64,000 bases of DNA from NCBI GenBank assembly GCA_040218875.1, contig JAVJQP010000072.1. One strand, 5' to 3'. The stretch's first letter is position 1; each line of letters begins with the position of its first letter. This DNA comes from Coleofasciculus sp937127375 (GTDB lineage: Bacteria > Cyanobacteriota > Cyanobacteriia > Cyanobacteriales > Coleofasciculaceae). The translations under genes were made by a program, and so were the position numbers. Of this stretch, positions 8,289 to 16,477 are shown one piece after another. Under the pieces are notes generated by a model that saw nothing but the letters and a program-made list of their open reading frames with translations, did not search any database and had not been told where the DNA came from.

Positions 8289-9512
8289 ATGCCTGCACTA
8301 AGGGTTGCGGTTGTTGGTTCAGGACCTGCTGGCTCGTCTGCCGCAGAGACTCTAGCAAAAGCTGGAATCGAAACCTACTTGTTTGAGCGTAAGCTAGACA
8401 ATGCTAAACCCTGTGGCGGAGCCATTCCGCTCTGTATGGTTAGTGAATTTGACCTGCCACCTGAAATTATTGATCGGCGAGTCAGAAAGATGAAGATGAT
8501 CTCGCCATCGAATATAGAGGTGGACATCAACCTGATAAAAGAAGACGAATATATTGGCATGTGCCGCCGGGAAGTCCTAGATGGCTTCATGCGGAACCGC
8601 GCTGCCAAGTTGGGTGCAACTTTAATTAATGGCACTGTTCATAAACTCGATATTCCCACAAGTAATACACAACCCTATACCCTTCACTACGCTGACCATT
8701 CCGATGGGAGTCTCAGTGGTGTACAAAAAACCCTGAAAGTAGACCTAGTGATTGGTGCTGATGGCGCGAATTCCCGCGTGGCTAAAGCAATTGACGCTGG
8801 GGACTACAATTATGCGATCGCGTTCCAAGAGCGGATTCGCCTGCCAGGGGACATGATGAACTATTATGAAGACCTGGCAGAAATGTATGTAGGTAACGAC
8901 GTTTCTCCTGACTTCTATGCTTGGGTTTTCCCCAAATACGACCACGTTGCCGTTGGCACGGGTACGATGAAGGTGAACCAAGCCAAAATTAAAAAGCTAC
9001 AGGCAGGGATTCGCGCTCGTGCAGCCAAGAAACTCGTCGGTGGTGAAATCATCAAAGTAGAAGCACACCCGATTCCAGAACATCCCAGACCTCGCCGAGT
9101 CGTTGGTCGGGTGGCGTTAGTTGGAGACGCAGCGGGAACGGTGACGAAATCGTCTGGCGAAGGGATTTACTTTGCCGCAAAATCCGCGCGGATGTGCGCC
9201 GAAACCATTGTCGAAACCTCCAATGGCGGAACTCGCATTCCCACGGAAGATGACCTCAAGCTTTATCTCAAGCGCTGGGATAAGAAGTATGGCATCACCT
9301 ATAAGGTGCTGGATATTCTGCAAACGGTCTTCTATCGGTCTGATGCGACTCGTGAAGCATTTGTGGAGATGTGTTCAGATCTAGATGTGCAGCGACTCAC
9401 GTTTGACAGTTATTTGTACAAAACGGTTGTACCTGCTAATCCTTTAGTGCAGCTTAAAATTACTGCCAAGACGATTGGTAGTCTGTTGCGCGGAAACGCT
9501 TTAGCACCGTAA
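8289..9512 (+). CDS. chlP: Geranylgeranyl diphosphate/chlorophyll reductase
   Basis: Reduces the geranylgeranyl group to phytyl, on free GGPP or on geranylgeranyl-chlorophyll, using NADPH, for chlorophyll and tocopherol side chains. The FAD/NAD-binding Rossmann motif VVGSGPAGSSAAE is at residues 8-20, the CGGAIP motif near residue 42, and the second FAD motif VALVGDAAGTVTKSSGEGI near residue 277. I start at the ATG at 8289, which gives 407 residues, the normal ChlP length. The longer in-frame extension to 8124 is rich in repeats and unlike the family. It lies close to chlL/chlN but has its own spacer. Confidence 0.95.
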   Translation: MPALRVAVVGSGPAGSSAAETLAKAGIETYLFERKLDNAKPCGGAIPLCMVSEFDLPPEIIDRRVRKMKMISPSNIEVDINLIKEDEYIGMCRREVLDGFMRNRAAKLGATLINGTVHKLDIPTSNTQPYTLHYADHSDGSLSGVQKTLKVDLVIGADGANSRVAKAIDAGDYNYAIAFQERIRLPGDMMNYYEDLAEMYVGNDVSPDFYAWVFPKYDHVAVGTGTMKVNQAKIKKLQAGIRARAAKKLVGGEIIKVEAHPIPEHPRPRRVVGRVALVGDAAGTVTKSSGEGIYFAAKSARMCAETIVETSNGGTRIPTEDDLKLYLKRWDKKYGITYKVLDILQTVFYRSDATREAFVEMCSDLDVQRLTFDSYLYKTVVPANPLVQLKITAKTIGSLLRGNALAP

Positions 9513-9536
9513 TCATTCCTTTTGTCATAACCCCAA

Positions 9537-9584
9537 GGGCGGCGGGGACGTGCATTCGCTTTAAGAATGTTCACCTAGCCGCCC
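9537..9584 (+). terminator. Hairpin downstream of chlP
   Basis: Arms GGGCGGC (9537-9543) and GCCGCCC (9578-9584) enclose a loop of about 34 bases, 25 bp after the chlP stop codon. An AT-rich stretch follows (TAATTATCTATAG). The loop is long for a classical intrinsic terminator, so the role is only likely. Confidence 0.5.
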
Positions 9585-9800
9585 TAATTATCTATAGTCA
9601 GATGTTAAATATTAAGTTCTGATAAAGCTGATCGAGAGATCTATAAAGTTTTTGTAAAATTGACCGATTTTTATTGTCAACCCGCTAATTAGGGGTTTAC
9701 TATAAAAGTGCTGGTAAACTCAACTCACTTATTCAACCAGCGAATTCTATACAGAAGCACTAACTGAACTGTCTATCTTTGAAGAAATATTCCTTGGGAG

Positions 9801-9834
9801 TCCCCTCTTTTCTAGTAAAAGGGGGGATTCTTCG
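9801..9834 (+). promoter_or_regulatory. Leader hairpin before hypothetical gene
   Basis: CCCCTCTTTT and AAAAGGGGGG pair, with one G-T wobble, around CTAGT, and are followed by ATTCTTCG. The hairpin lies about 80 bp upstream of the start chosen at 9915. It may terminate readthrough or act in the leader of the next gene. Confidence 0.45.
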
Positions 9835-9914
9835 TTGTGGCGTTCTTTATTGAGGAGAGCTTGCTATTTCACGTTCAATATAGTACATTTGTACCAAATT
9901 ACAGCGTGATCCTC

Positions 9915-10460
9915 ATGAAAACACTGCAAGCCGGACTTCAATTCCTGCGTTCCCAGTTCATGCAGCGTCAACCCCCTCGCGTCTTAAAAAAGCCACCTCG
10001 CAGGCGTTACCGTTCCCCTTACCCAGTTCCCCGAAAGGCAATCAAGGCACCCCCTCAACCCGTGAAGTCTCAACCGCCTTTATCCTTTGAGCTTCAATCG
10101 TCTGTACGGATGCTACAGCAACGAACTAGAGACGGCTGGAAACGGTTAGAGTCTCAAGCCTTCCACATCAATCAGCTATCGACAGAGTTAGAAGCCGCGT
10201 TGCGAGAACTTAAAGCGATCGCGTCACAAGTGAATGCGGATTGGAAAACACTCCAGAAGATGCAGCATTCGTCAACACAGGCGATTATTCCTAACATCTG
10301 TGAATATCAGATCACGAAGTTACCTTTGGTGCAGTACAAACCATCGGGTGCATTTCTACTGACGACGCGATCGGTAGATTTATTCAAAGCTGAACGGGAA
10401 GCCATCCTATTAGCAAAAGTCTTGCGGCGTCGTACTCGACGTAAACGATTGAAACGTTAG
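9915..10460 (+). CDS. Basic hypothetical protein
   Basis: A 181-residue, strongly basic protein. I prefer the ATG at 9915 over the GTG at 9837, because the upstream extension is hydrophobic and overlaps the leader hairpin. Residues 20-60 are rich in Pro, Arg and Lys. A predicted helical segment follows (LQQRTRDGWKRLESQAFH...ELKAIASQVNADW), and the C-terminus is a polybasic RRRTRRKRLKR. No family is recognised. The charge suggests contact with nucleic acid or membrane, but this is inference only. Confidence 0.6.
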   Translation: MKTLQAGLQFLRSQFMQRQPPRVLKKPPRRRYRSPYPVPRKAIKAPPQPVKSQPPLSFELQSSVRMLQQRTRDGWKRLESQAFHINQLSTELEAALRELKAIASQVNADWKTLQKMQHSSTQAIIPNICEYQITKLPLVQYKPSGAFLLTTRSVDLFKAEREAILLAKVLRRRTRRKRLKR

Positions 10461-10502
10461 TTCGGTTGCATAAAAGAACAAGCTAGAGGACACATCCTTT
10501 TA

Positions 10503-10584
10503 GTGTGAGCATCTTGCTCGCTACTAATACCCAATTAAAATGCGTGACAGCTTATCCGTAGTGCGAGCATCTTGCTCGCTACAA
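10503..10584. repeat. GAGCATCTTGCTCGCTAC repeat pair
   Basis: Two direct copies of the segment GTGNGAGCATCTTGCTCGCTAC, about 55 bp apart, separated by sequence resembling part of the mobile-looking elements at 28123 and 59422 (AATACCCAATTAAAATGCGTGACAGCTTA). Each copy is itself a small hairpin (GAGCA...TGCTC). It fills the spacer between the basic protein and the Rpn gene. Confidence 0.75.
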
Positions 10585-10621
10585 GGAAGTTAACCAAGGT
10601 GATTTGGTACAGTAAACCTGA

Positions 10622-11551
10622 TTAAGATGGCGAATGTTCGTCTAACCAACGTTCCAAATCCTCCAAACGATTTAAATCTAAAATCTCCTCGGTTAAATTT
10701 TCTAAGTCTTGCAAAGGCAAACGTTCAACCTTGGTACTTATCACCTCTGGTACTTCTCCAAAACGCTTGTTAAGTAGACGCATAACTAGAGCGATCGCTT
10801 CTTGCAAACGTCCTTTCTCTCTTCCTTTTTCTTCCCCTTGTTCTGCCGCATACGTTATCCGCCCTTTCTCATCTTGCAACATGATCCCCCGCCGTTCCAC
10901 AACTTCTAACTCTTCTACGGTCATTTTGGCTTGGTTGGCAATGTTTAAAGCCAGTTCTATCTCAGACACGTCTCCCAAATTATTAGGAATATTATCGAGA
11001 CTAGCCGCTTCTTTTAGAAAGTAAATCCACTTATCGCTTAAACTGGTTAACTCTGACAAGCTTTTCTTGAATTTCGGTAGCTCCACGAAGATTAGCTGCA
11101 ATTCTGGATCAGGATATTCAAAGTTTTTGTTTTTTTCCTGAAAAACAAATTGATTGATCACATCTGGGGTGTTATTAAACAGGATGAAATCTGTAATCGT
11201 TACGCCGATCACTGGATTGAGAATCAGGTAATTTTCCCCAATCCCTAACTGATTGCTATAAGCTTTGCTCAGATTGTAAACAATTCGTTTGCTAAAAGCT
11301 GTTACCCGCGCTATTTGCATTTCAATAATAACAACAGAACCGTTAGCTAAAACAGCTTTTATGTCTAAATAAGTATCTTTTAGAGTTATTGCCTGACCTG
11401 GATTATAAGGATTGGCAATTGTCAAGGATTGAATAATTTTGTCTCCATTATAAATAATGGCATTGAGGAAACTGATTAAAACCTCTTTGCTTTGTTCTGA
11501 GCCGAATATTTTTTTAAAGGCATAATCGACTTTAGGGCTGATAAATTTCAT
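10622..11551 (-). CDS. Rpn family recombination-promoting nuclease / putative transposase
   Basis: A 309-residue member of the Rpn/PD-(D/E)XK nuclease family, often annotated as a transposase and common in many copies in filamentous cyanobacteria. The N-terminus MKFISPKVDYAFKKIFG is diagnostic. The likely active-site acids lie in DTYLDIKAVLANG and VVIIEMQ near residues 59-80. The C-terminal region holds a coiled, basic stretch (EQGEEKGREKGRLQEA) typical of these proteins. E. coli Rpn proteins are DNA nucleases that raise recombination. Full length and apparently intact. Confidence 0.85.
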   Translation of the reverse strand: MKFISPKVDYAFKKIFGSEQSKEVLISFLNAIIYNGDKIIQSLTIANPYNPGQAITLKDTYLDIKAVLANGSVVIIEMQIARVTAFSKRIVYNLSKAYSNQLGIGENYLILNPVIGVTITDFILFNNTPDVINQFVFQEKNKNFEYPDPELQLIFVELPKFKKSLSELTSLSDKWIYFLKEAASLDNIPNNLGDVSEIELALNIANQAKMTVEELEVVERRGIMLQDEKGRITYAAEQGEEKGREKGRLQEAIALVMRLLNKRFGEVPEVISTKVERLPLQDLENLTEEILDLNRLEDLERWLDEHSPS

Positions 11552-11697
11552 GGTTTTATTCCTGTTGAATCTAAGGTTAAAGGAGGGCTAGTAATCTTAT
11601 TTTAGTAGTAAACAAGCGTCGTAGCTTTTCTATTGGGTTGTGGTTATCCTGATGCTATCAAAAAAACAATAAAACAATAGGGAACCTGGCGCGTGCG

Positions 11698-11756
11698 TAG
11701 GGGCGGGTTTCACGATTATCTTTTTAGTTGCACCCAGATGCGACTAAACCCGCCCT
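11698..11756. repeat. GGGGCGGGTTT inverted-repeat element, copy c (inverted)
   Basis: Same element as at 2249 but in the opposite orientation: the interior GTTGCACCCAGATGCGACTA is the reverse complement of the TAGTYRCATCTGGG interior of other copies. The wider spacer (11552-12407) contains no convincing gene. Confidence 0.85.
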
Positions 11757-12170
11757 GCCTTTCTCCGGTGAACGATCTCAACATCATTGGTTTTTCGAGC
11801 ATCGGTATATTTATATCGCAACCATAGGCTTTAACCTATGCCAGGGCTTCCTGATCGCGGCGAGTGTCATCACTGCCACAAAAATTAATCTTTATTTACA
11901 ACAATCTTGCCGGAGTTCGCCAAACCTGCGATCGCACGTTCTCTAAGTGACGTAAATTAAGGGTTTTTGGGGATCAGGGAGTCTCAGGGTTAGGGAATGC
12001 GATCGCGTCAAACCCCATCTATATCCCCGATTTCCCGTCAGCGTTGAGCTGGAGTTAGATCACTAAGGTGAGCCAGCTTAGTCAGGCTAGAAGTCAATTA
12101 GCCGTATTTTTGCTTTTGTTCACATTTATATAAATAAAATACACAAAACTATAATAATTTGCTTAAATTG

Positions 12171-12191
12171 GCTTCAGAGTCACTCTGAAGC
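12171..12191. promoter_or_regulatory. Perfect 10-bp inverted repeat upstream of chlL
   Basis: GCTTCAGAGT, a central C, then ACTCTGAAGC: a perfect dyad 217 bp upstream of the chlL start. A second, weaker dyad AACTCCC/GGGAGTT follows at about 12254-12281. The first could be an operator or an RNA stem in a long chlL leader. No known regulator site is matched. Confidence 0.4.
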
Positions 12192-12407
12192 TATAAAAGC
12201 CTTTAAGCATTGATAGGCGTGATTGGATGGATACTTAAACCCCATCTCATTCCAACTCCCCCTTTCATTTCTCAGGGAGTTATGTCAATAATGCGATTAG
12301 CAGGCAGCAAGCAACGGCTGACGACTCAGCCCAAACCTAGATGCCAGCTCATTTAATAGCTACGACAACATTTCAGTTTTGATCCAAACGATAGGAGACA
12401 ACGAAGC

Positions 12408-13274
12408 GTGAAACTCTCAGTTTATGGAAAAGGCGGTATTGGTAAGTCCACAACAAGCTGTAATATCTCCGTAGCTTTAGCCAGACGCGGCAAAAAGGTG
12501 TTGCAAATTGGTTGCGATCCGAAACATGACAGCACCTTTACCCTGACAGGCTTCTTAATTCCCACGATTATCGATACGCTTCAGGAAAAGGATTATCACT
12601 ACGAAGACGTTTGGCCCGAAGATGTTATCTATAAAGGCTATGGCGGCGTTGATTGCGTCGAAGCAGGTGGACCACCCGCTGGTGCAGGTTGCGGTGGCTA
12701 TGTTGTCGGTGAGACAGTGAAGCTACTGAAAGAACTTAATGCGTTTGACGAGTACGATATAATTCTATTTGATGTTCTCGGTGACGTAGTTTGTGGGGGA
12801 TTCGCTGCGCCTCTGAACTATTCCGACTACTGCATGATTGTTACCGATAACGGCTTTGATGCGTTATTCGCGGCGAACCGAATTGCGGCGTCTGTACGTG
12901 AAAAAGCCCGCACCCACCCCTTGCGCCTCGCTGGGCTGATCGGCAATCGTACCTCGAAGCGGGATCTGATCGATAAGTATATTGAAGCTGTACCCATTCC
13001 CGTGTTGGAGATTCTGCCCTTAATTGAAGATATTCGCATCTCTCGGGTTAAAGGGAAAACCATTTTTGAAATGGCAGAAACTGATCCGTCTCTGACACCT
13101 GTGTGTGATTACTATCTGAATATTGCAGATCAAGTGTTGGCACGTCCAGAAGGTGTGGTTCCCAACGACTCCCCCGATCGCGAGTTGTTCTCCTTGCTGT
13201 CTGACTTCTACCTGAATCCCCAACAACCCAAGGTAAAGTCAGAGGAAGAAGAACTTGACCTGATGATGGTGTAA
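12408..13274 (+). CDS. chlL: Light-independent protochlorophyllide reductase, iron protein ChlL
   Basis: NifH-like ATPase subunit of dark protochlorophyllide reductase. The dimer passes electrons from ferredoxin to ChlN-ChlB so that chlorophyll can be made without light. The P-loop YGKGGIGKST is at residues 5-14, and the [4Fe-4S] Cys residues lie in PPAGAGCGG and DVVCGGF. At 288 residues it is full length. The start is GTG at 12408, preceded by ATAGGAGA about 10 bases upstream. It is followed by chlN after a 212-bp spacer containing a repeat element; chlB is not in the window. Confidence 0.98.
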   Translation: MKLSVYGKGGIGKSTTSCNISVALARRGKKVLQIGCDPKHDSTFTLTGFLIPTIIDTLQEKDYHYEDVWPEDVIYKGYGGVDCVEAGGPPAGAGCGGYVVGETVKLLKELNAFDEYDIILFDVLGDVVCGGFAAPLNYSDYCMIVTDNGFDALFAANRIAASVREKARTHPLRLAGLIGNRTSKRDLIDKYIEAVPIPVLEILPLIEDIRISRVKGKTIFEMAETDPSLTPVCDYYLNIADQVLARPEGVVPNDSPDRELFSLLSDFYLNPQQPKVKSEEEELDLMMV

Positions 13275-13322
13275 TTGGTCTTTTGTCCTTTGTCATTGGT
13301 TATGACGTTGAGACATTGGGTT

Positions 13323-13399
13323 AAGGGCGGGTTTTGTTGATAGTTATCGGTGACAAGTCGTTTGAGTGGCTAAACCCGCCCCGACAACCCGCCCCTACA
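13323..13399. repeat. GGGCGGGTTT inverted-repeat element, copy d, between chlL and chlN
   Basis: A longer copy of the element: GGGCGGGTTT, an interior with ATAGTTATCGGTGACAA, TAAACCCGCCCCG, then a second right arm ACCCGCCCCTAC. The duplicated right arm suggests one element end landed on another. It lies within the chlL-chlN spacer, where a hairpin could influence cotranscription. Confidence 0.85.
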
Positions 13400-13486
13400 C
13401 TTGTGGCTGAATCCAGCCCTACCCTAAGACGTTGGACTTCTTATAGATAGAAACTTTCCTGAGAAACGAGAAGAGGAGAACTTTTT

Positions 13487-14890
13487 ATGACTGCGCTTCA
13501 AAACCCCCAATCCCTAGAGTTTGAATGCGAGACTGGAAATTACCATACATTTTGCCCGATTAGCTGTGTAGCTTGGCTTTATCAGAAGATTGAAGATAGT
13601 TTCTTCTTAGTGATTGGCACAAAAACCTGTGGTTATTTCCTACAAAATGCTATGGGGGTGATGATTTTCGCCGAACCTCGTTATGCGATGGCGGAATTGG
13701 AAGAAGGAGATATTTCTGCCCAATTAAATGACTACGAAGAACTGAAGCGGTTATGTTTACAGATTAAGCGCGATCGCAACCCGAGTGTAATTGTCTGGAT
13801 TGGCACTTGCACCACCGAAATCATTAAGATGGATTTGGAAGGGTTAGCGCCGAAGTTGGAAAGCGAGATTGGCATTCCCATTGTGACAGCGCGGGCGAAT
13901 GGGTTGGACTATGCCTTCACTCAAGGCGAAGATACAGTCCTCGCGGCGATGGCGCACAAATGTCCGAAAGAAGCACCCAAGGTAGAAGCGGAAAAAGAAG
14001 AACGGAATGCGATTTCCAAACTACTCAACTTTGGACGCCAGAAAGAAGACGTTGCTGCTGAAGAATCGGAGTATGTGGATCATCCTCCCCTGGTACTATT
14101 TGGATCGTTACCTGACCCCGTGGTAACCAACCTTACTCTGGAACTGAAGAAGCAAGGAATTAAAGTTTCCGGTTGGTTACCCGCGAAGCGGTATACTGAA
14201 CTTCCAGTAATTGAAGAAGGGTATTATGTCTCTGGTGTCAACCCCTTCTTAAGCCGCACTGCGACAACCTTAATGCGTCGCCGTAAGTGTAAATTAATTG
14301 GCGCACCGTTCCCCATTGGTCCCGATGGAACTCGCGCCTGGATTGAGAAGATTTGTTCGGTGTTTGGAATTGAACCGAAAGGATTAGATGAACGGGAAGC
14401 GCATATTTGGGAAAACCTGGAAGAGTATGTCAAGTTAATACGGGGTAAATCGGTATTCTTCATGGGGGATAACTTATTAGAAATTTCCCTGGCTCGTTTC
14501 TTAATTCGCTGCGGGATGAGTTGTCCAGAAATTGGTATTCCCTATATGGATAAGCGGTATCAGAAGGCGGAATTGGATCTGCTGGAGAAAACCTGTCAGG
14601 AGATGGGAGTCCCGACACCAAAAATTATCGAGAAACCAGATAACTACAATCAAATTCAGCGAATTTATGAGTTGAATCCGGATTTGGTAATTACCGGAAT
14701 GGCACATGCGAATCCTTTAGAAGCGCGAGGAATTAATACCAAGTGGTCTGTTGAGTTTACATTTGCTCAGATTCACGGCTTTACCAATGCGCGGGATATT
14801 CTGGAGTTAGCCACTCGTCCTCTACGCCGCAATAACAACCTCAAGGATTTGGGTTGGGATAAGTTGGTGAAAGAAGAAGCGAAGGTTTGA
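13487..14890 (+). CDS. chlN: Light-independent protochlorophyllide reductase subunit N
   Basis: NifD-like subunit which, with ChlB, forms the catalytic component that reduces ring D of protochlorophyllide. The three Cys ligands of the shared [4Fe-4S] cluster are at residues 23, 48 and 108 (TFCPISC, GTKTCGYF, IGTCTTEI). At 467 residues it has the standard length. A purine-rich ribosome site GAAGAGGAGAAC precedes the ATG at 13487. It is ended by a strong hairpin terminator. The pairing with ChlL upstream is the usual cyanobacterial order. Confidence 0.98.
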   Translation: MTALQNPQSLEFECETGNYHTFCPISCVAWLYQKIEDSFFLVIGTKTCGYFLQNAMGVMIFAEPRYAMAELEEGDISAQLNDYEELKRLCLQIKRDRNPSVIVWIGTCTTEIIKMDLEGLAPKLESEIGIPIVTARANGLDYAFTQGEDTVLAAMAHKCPKEAPKVEAEKEERNAISKLLNFGRQKEDVAAEESEYVDHPPLVLFGSLPDPVVTNLTLELKKQGIKVSGWLPAKRYTELPVIEEGYYVSGVNPFLSRTATTLMRRRKCKLIGAPFPIGPDGTRAWIEKICSVFGIEPKGLDEREAHIWENLEEYVKLIRGKSVFFMGDNLLEISLARFLIRCGMSCPEIGIPYMDKRYQKAELDLLEKTCQEMGVPTPKIIEKPDNYNQIQRIYELNPDLVITGMAHANPLEARGINTKWSVEFTFAQIHGFTNARDILELATRPLRRNNNLKDLGWDKLVKEEAKV

Positions 14891-14916
14891 TCTCTCCTCC
14901 TTTGAGATCGCTCCTA

Positions 14917-14943
14917 CCCCTCGGATTCCGAGGGGTTTATTTG
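14917..14943 (+). terminator. Intrinsic terminator of chlN
   Basis: A perfect 8-bp stem CCCCTCGG/CCGAGGGG with the 3-base loop ATT, followed by TTTATTTG, 26 bp after the chlN stop codon. This is a classical rho-independent terminator. Confidence 0.9.
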
Positions 14944-14944
14944 T

Positions 14945-15217
14945 CGTTCGTAGTAGCCACTTTAGTGGCTGAAAAAGGTCTATCGATAACTGTTCAGCAA
15001 TAAATCAAGGTGATCAACCGCGTTATCCTAAGACAGGATTAGATTTCCGAGGGAATTTCCAGAGAACGCGATCGCGATCGCACCGTTCGTAGTAGCCACT
15101 TTAGTGGCTGAAAAAGGTCTATCGATAACTGCTTAGGGATAAATCAGGGTGATCAACCGCGTTATCCTAAAACATGACTGGATTTCAGAGGTAATTTCAA
15201 TAGGACGCGATCGCACC
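14945..15217. repeat. Tandem duplication of a 139-bp segment
   Basis: Copy 1 (14945-15083) and copy 2 (15084-15217) are head to tail and start with the same CGTTCGTAGTAGCCAC. Both contain AGCCACTTTAGTGGCT, a hairpin, and both end in a HIP1-containing GCGATCGCAC. The copies differ by scattered substitutions and small gaps, so the duplication is not recent. Copy 2 leads into the toxin-antitoxin operon, so it may provide its promoter region. Confidence 0.9.
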
Positions 15218-15280
15218 GCTGTTGAATCTGCTGTAATTGTAGAGGACAGGAACTATCACAGACAGGAGAGGAAGAGGAAG

Positions 15281-15526
15281 ATGAGTGTTGTGATTCCCAA
15301 TGAAATTGTCAAAGCCAGTGGAATGTCAGCAGAAGAGTTGATGCTAGAGTTAGTCATTCTACTCTTTCAAAAGGATAAAATATCTTTGGGAAAAGCCAGT
15401 GAGTTAGTGGGGATGAATCAACTCCGATTTCAGCGACTGTTAGCTGATCGTAATATTTGCATTCATTACGATGTTGCTGAGTTTCAAGAAGACCTTAAGA
15501 GTTTACAAGAACGAGGTTGGCTGTGA
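15281..15526 (+). CDS. UPF0175 family antitoxin
   Basis: An 81-residue protein of the UPF0175 family, which usually acts as the antitoxin for DUF3368 PIN toxins. The chain shows VIPNEIVKASGMSAEELMLEL, then a helix-turn-helix-like segment KISLGKASELVGMNQLRFQRLL near residues 35-57 that would bind the operon promoter. I start at the ATG at 15281 behind the purine-rich AGGAGAGGAAGAGGAAG; the longer in-frame start at 15149 lies in repeat DNA. The stop overlaps the next start, indicating translational coupling. Confidence 0.85.
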   Translation: MSVVIPNEIVKASGMSAEELMLELVILLFQKDKISLGKASELVGMNQLRFQRLLADRNICIHYDVAEFQEDLKSLQERGWL

Positions 15527-16014
15527 TCGTAGTCAGTGACACTTCGCCACTCAGCAGTTTAGCAATTGTTGAGCAATTATCACTTTTACAACAACTCTAT
15601 GGAAAAGTGATTATTCCCACAGCCGTTGCTACTGAACTAGCTAATACGGAACCTGAGGATAGCAGAGTCACAGCCGTCTTATCTTTGACTTGGATTGAGA
15701 CTCAATCCGTTACCAACCGGACACTGATTGAAACGTTGCAAAATGAAGGGAAATTGGATTTGGGGGAATCGGAAGCAATTGCCCTTTCCGTGGAGTTGAA
15801 TGTAGACGAACTGCTGATCGATGAGCGATTGGGTAGGAGAGAGGCAAAACGTTTGGGACTTTCAATTATTGGAGTGTTGGGAGTTTTAGTCGTAGCCAAG
15901 GGTAGAGGACTAATTTCGGCGGTGAAACCCATTATGGACGATTTAATTTTGCAAGCTGGCTTTCGGGTTAGTGATCGCTTGTATACCGAGGTTTTACAGG
16001 CTGCTGGTGAGTAG
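15523..16014 (+). CDS. DUF3368 PIN-domain toxin
   Basis: A 163-residue PIN-fold ribonuclease of the DUF3368 family, the toxin partner of UPF0175 antitoxins. The acidic active-site residues are visible in VSDTSPL near the N-terminus, LGESEAIAL near residue 85, and LLIDERLGRREA near residue 101. It should cleave RNA when the antitoxin is lost. I choose the GTG at 15523, which forms a GTGA overlap with the antitoxin stop; a TTG at 15517 is also in frame. Confidence 0.88.
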   Translation: MIVVSDTSPLSSLAIVEQLSLLQQLYGKVIIPTAVATELANTEPEDSRVTAVLSLTWIETQSVTNRTLIETLQNEGKLDLGESEAIALSVELNVDELLIDERLGRREAKRLGLSIIGVLGVLVVAKGRGLISAVKPIMDDLILQAGFRVSDRLYTEVLQAAGE

Positions 16015-16028
16015 GAAATAGTCGAGAA

Positions 16029-16103
16029 ATGCCATTTACAGAATTTGAGGAAAAATTTCTCAGTAGTGGATGGGTGTACGCTGGTAAGAAAGAAATAAGA
16101 TAG
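16029..16103 (+). CDS. Very short ORF downstream of the toxin
   Basis: An ATG-started frame of 24 codons, MPFTEFEEKFLSSGWVYAGK plus four residues. It may be the 5' stub of a larger lost gene or chance. There is no clear ribosome site and no recognised family. Confidence 0.2.
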   Translation: MPFTEFEEKFLSSGWVYAGKKEIR

Positions 16104-16121
16104 AGGTAAAAGTTAAAAGCC

Positions 16122-16374
16122 ATGTTTCAAGAGCAACCCACCAACAACGATATCGAACTTTGGCAGAAAGTGTTTGACAAAGAAATTGCCCACATTCAAG
16201 CTCGCCAAGACTTCCTCAATAATTCTCTTAGAATTATATGTTGCTATTGATAGAGAACTTGCCAAAAGGCTTGCCCAGCGAGCAGTGGAACATGATTATT
16301 CAGATATTCGTGAAGTCGGGGAAGATTTCCAGAACTACCTGGAAAATCGGCATACTACTCTATCAGCAATTTAA
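16122..16374 (+). pseudogene. Frameshifted small gene remnant
   Basis: The frame opening at the ATG at 16122 (MFQEQPTNNDIELWQKVFDK, continuing EIAHIQARQDFLNNS) loses sense near 16220 and stops at 16248. The +1 frame then continues smoothly as LELYVAIDRELAKRLAQRAV and runs to 16374. Both halves are hydrophilic and helical with similar composition, so a single indel near 16215-16225 in a gene of about 83 codons is the simplest reading. No family is recognised. It lies between the toxin-antitoxin pair and the DUF262 operon. Confidence 0.45.
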
Positions 16375-16477
16375 TCCGCGATCGCTGTTAAAAACTGTCT
16401 ACTCAGATTTTATATATAGCTGATGAAAGTACAAGGCATTAAATAGATTAAATGAGATTAGATTAGGAGTAACCATT

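Noticed and set aside
14945..15217. Possible CRISPR-like repeat
   Set aside because: Only two long direct copies, head to tail with no spacer of regular size; no cas genes nearby. It is a tandem duplication.
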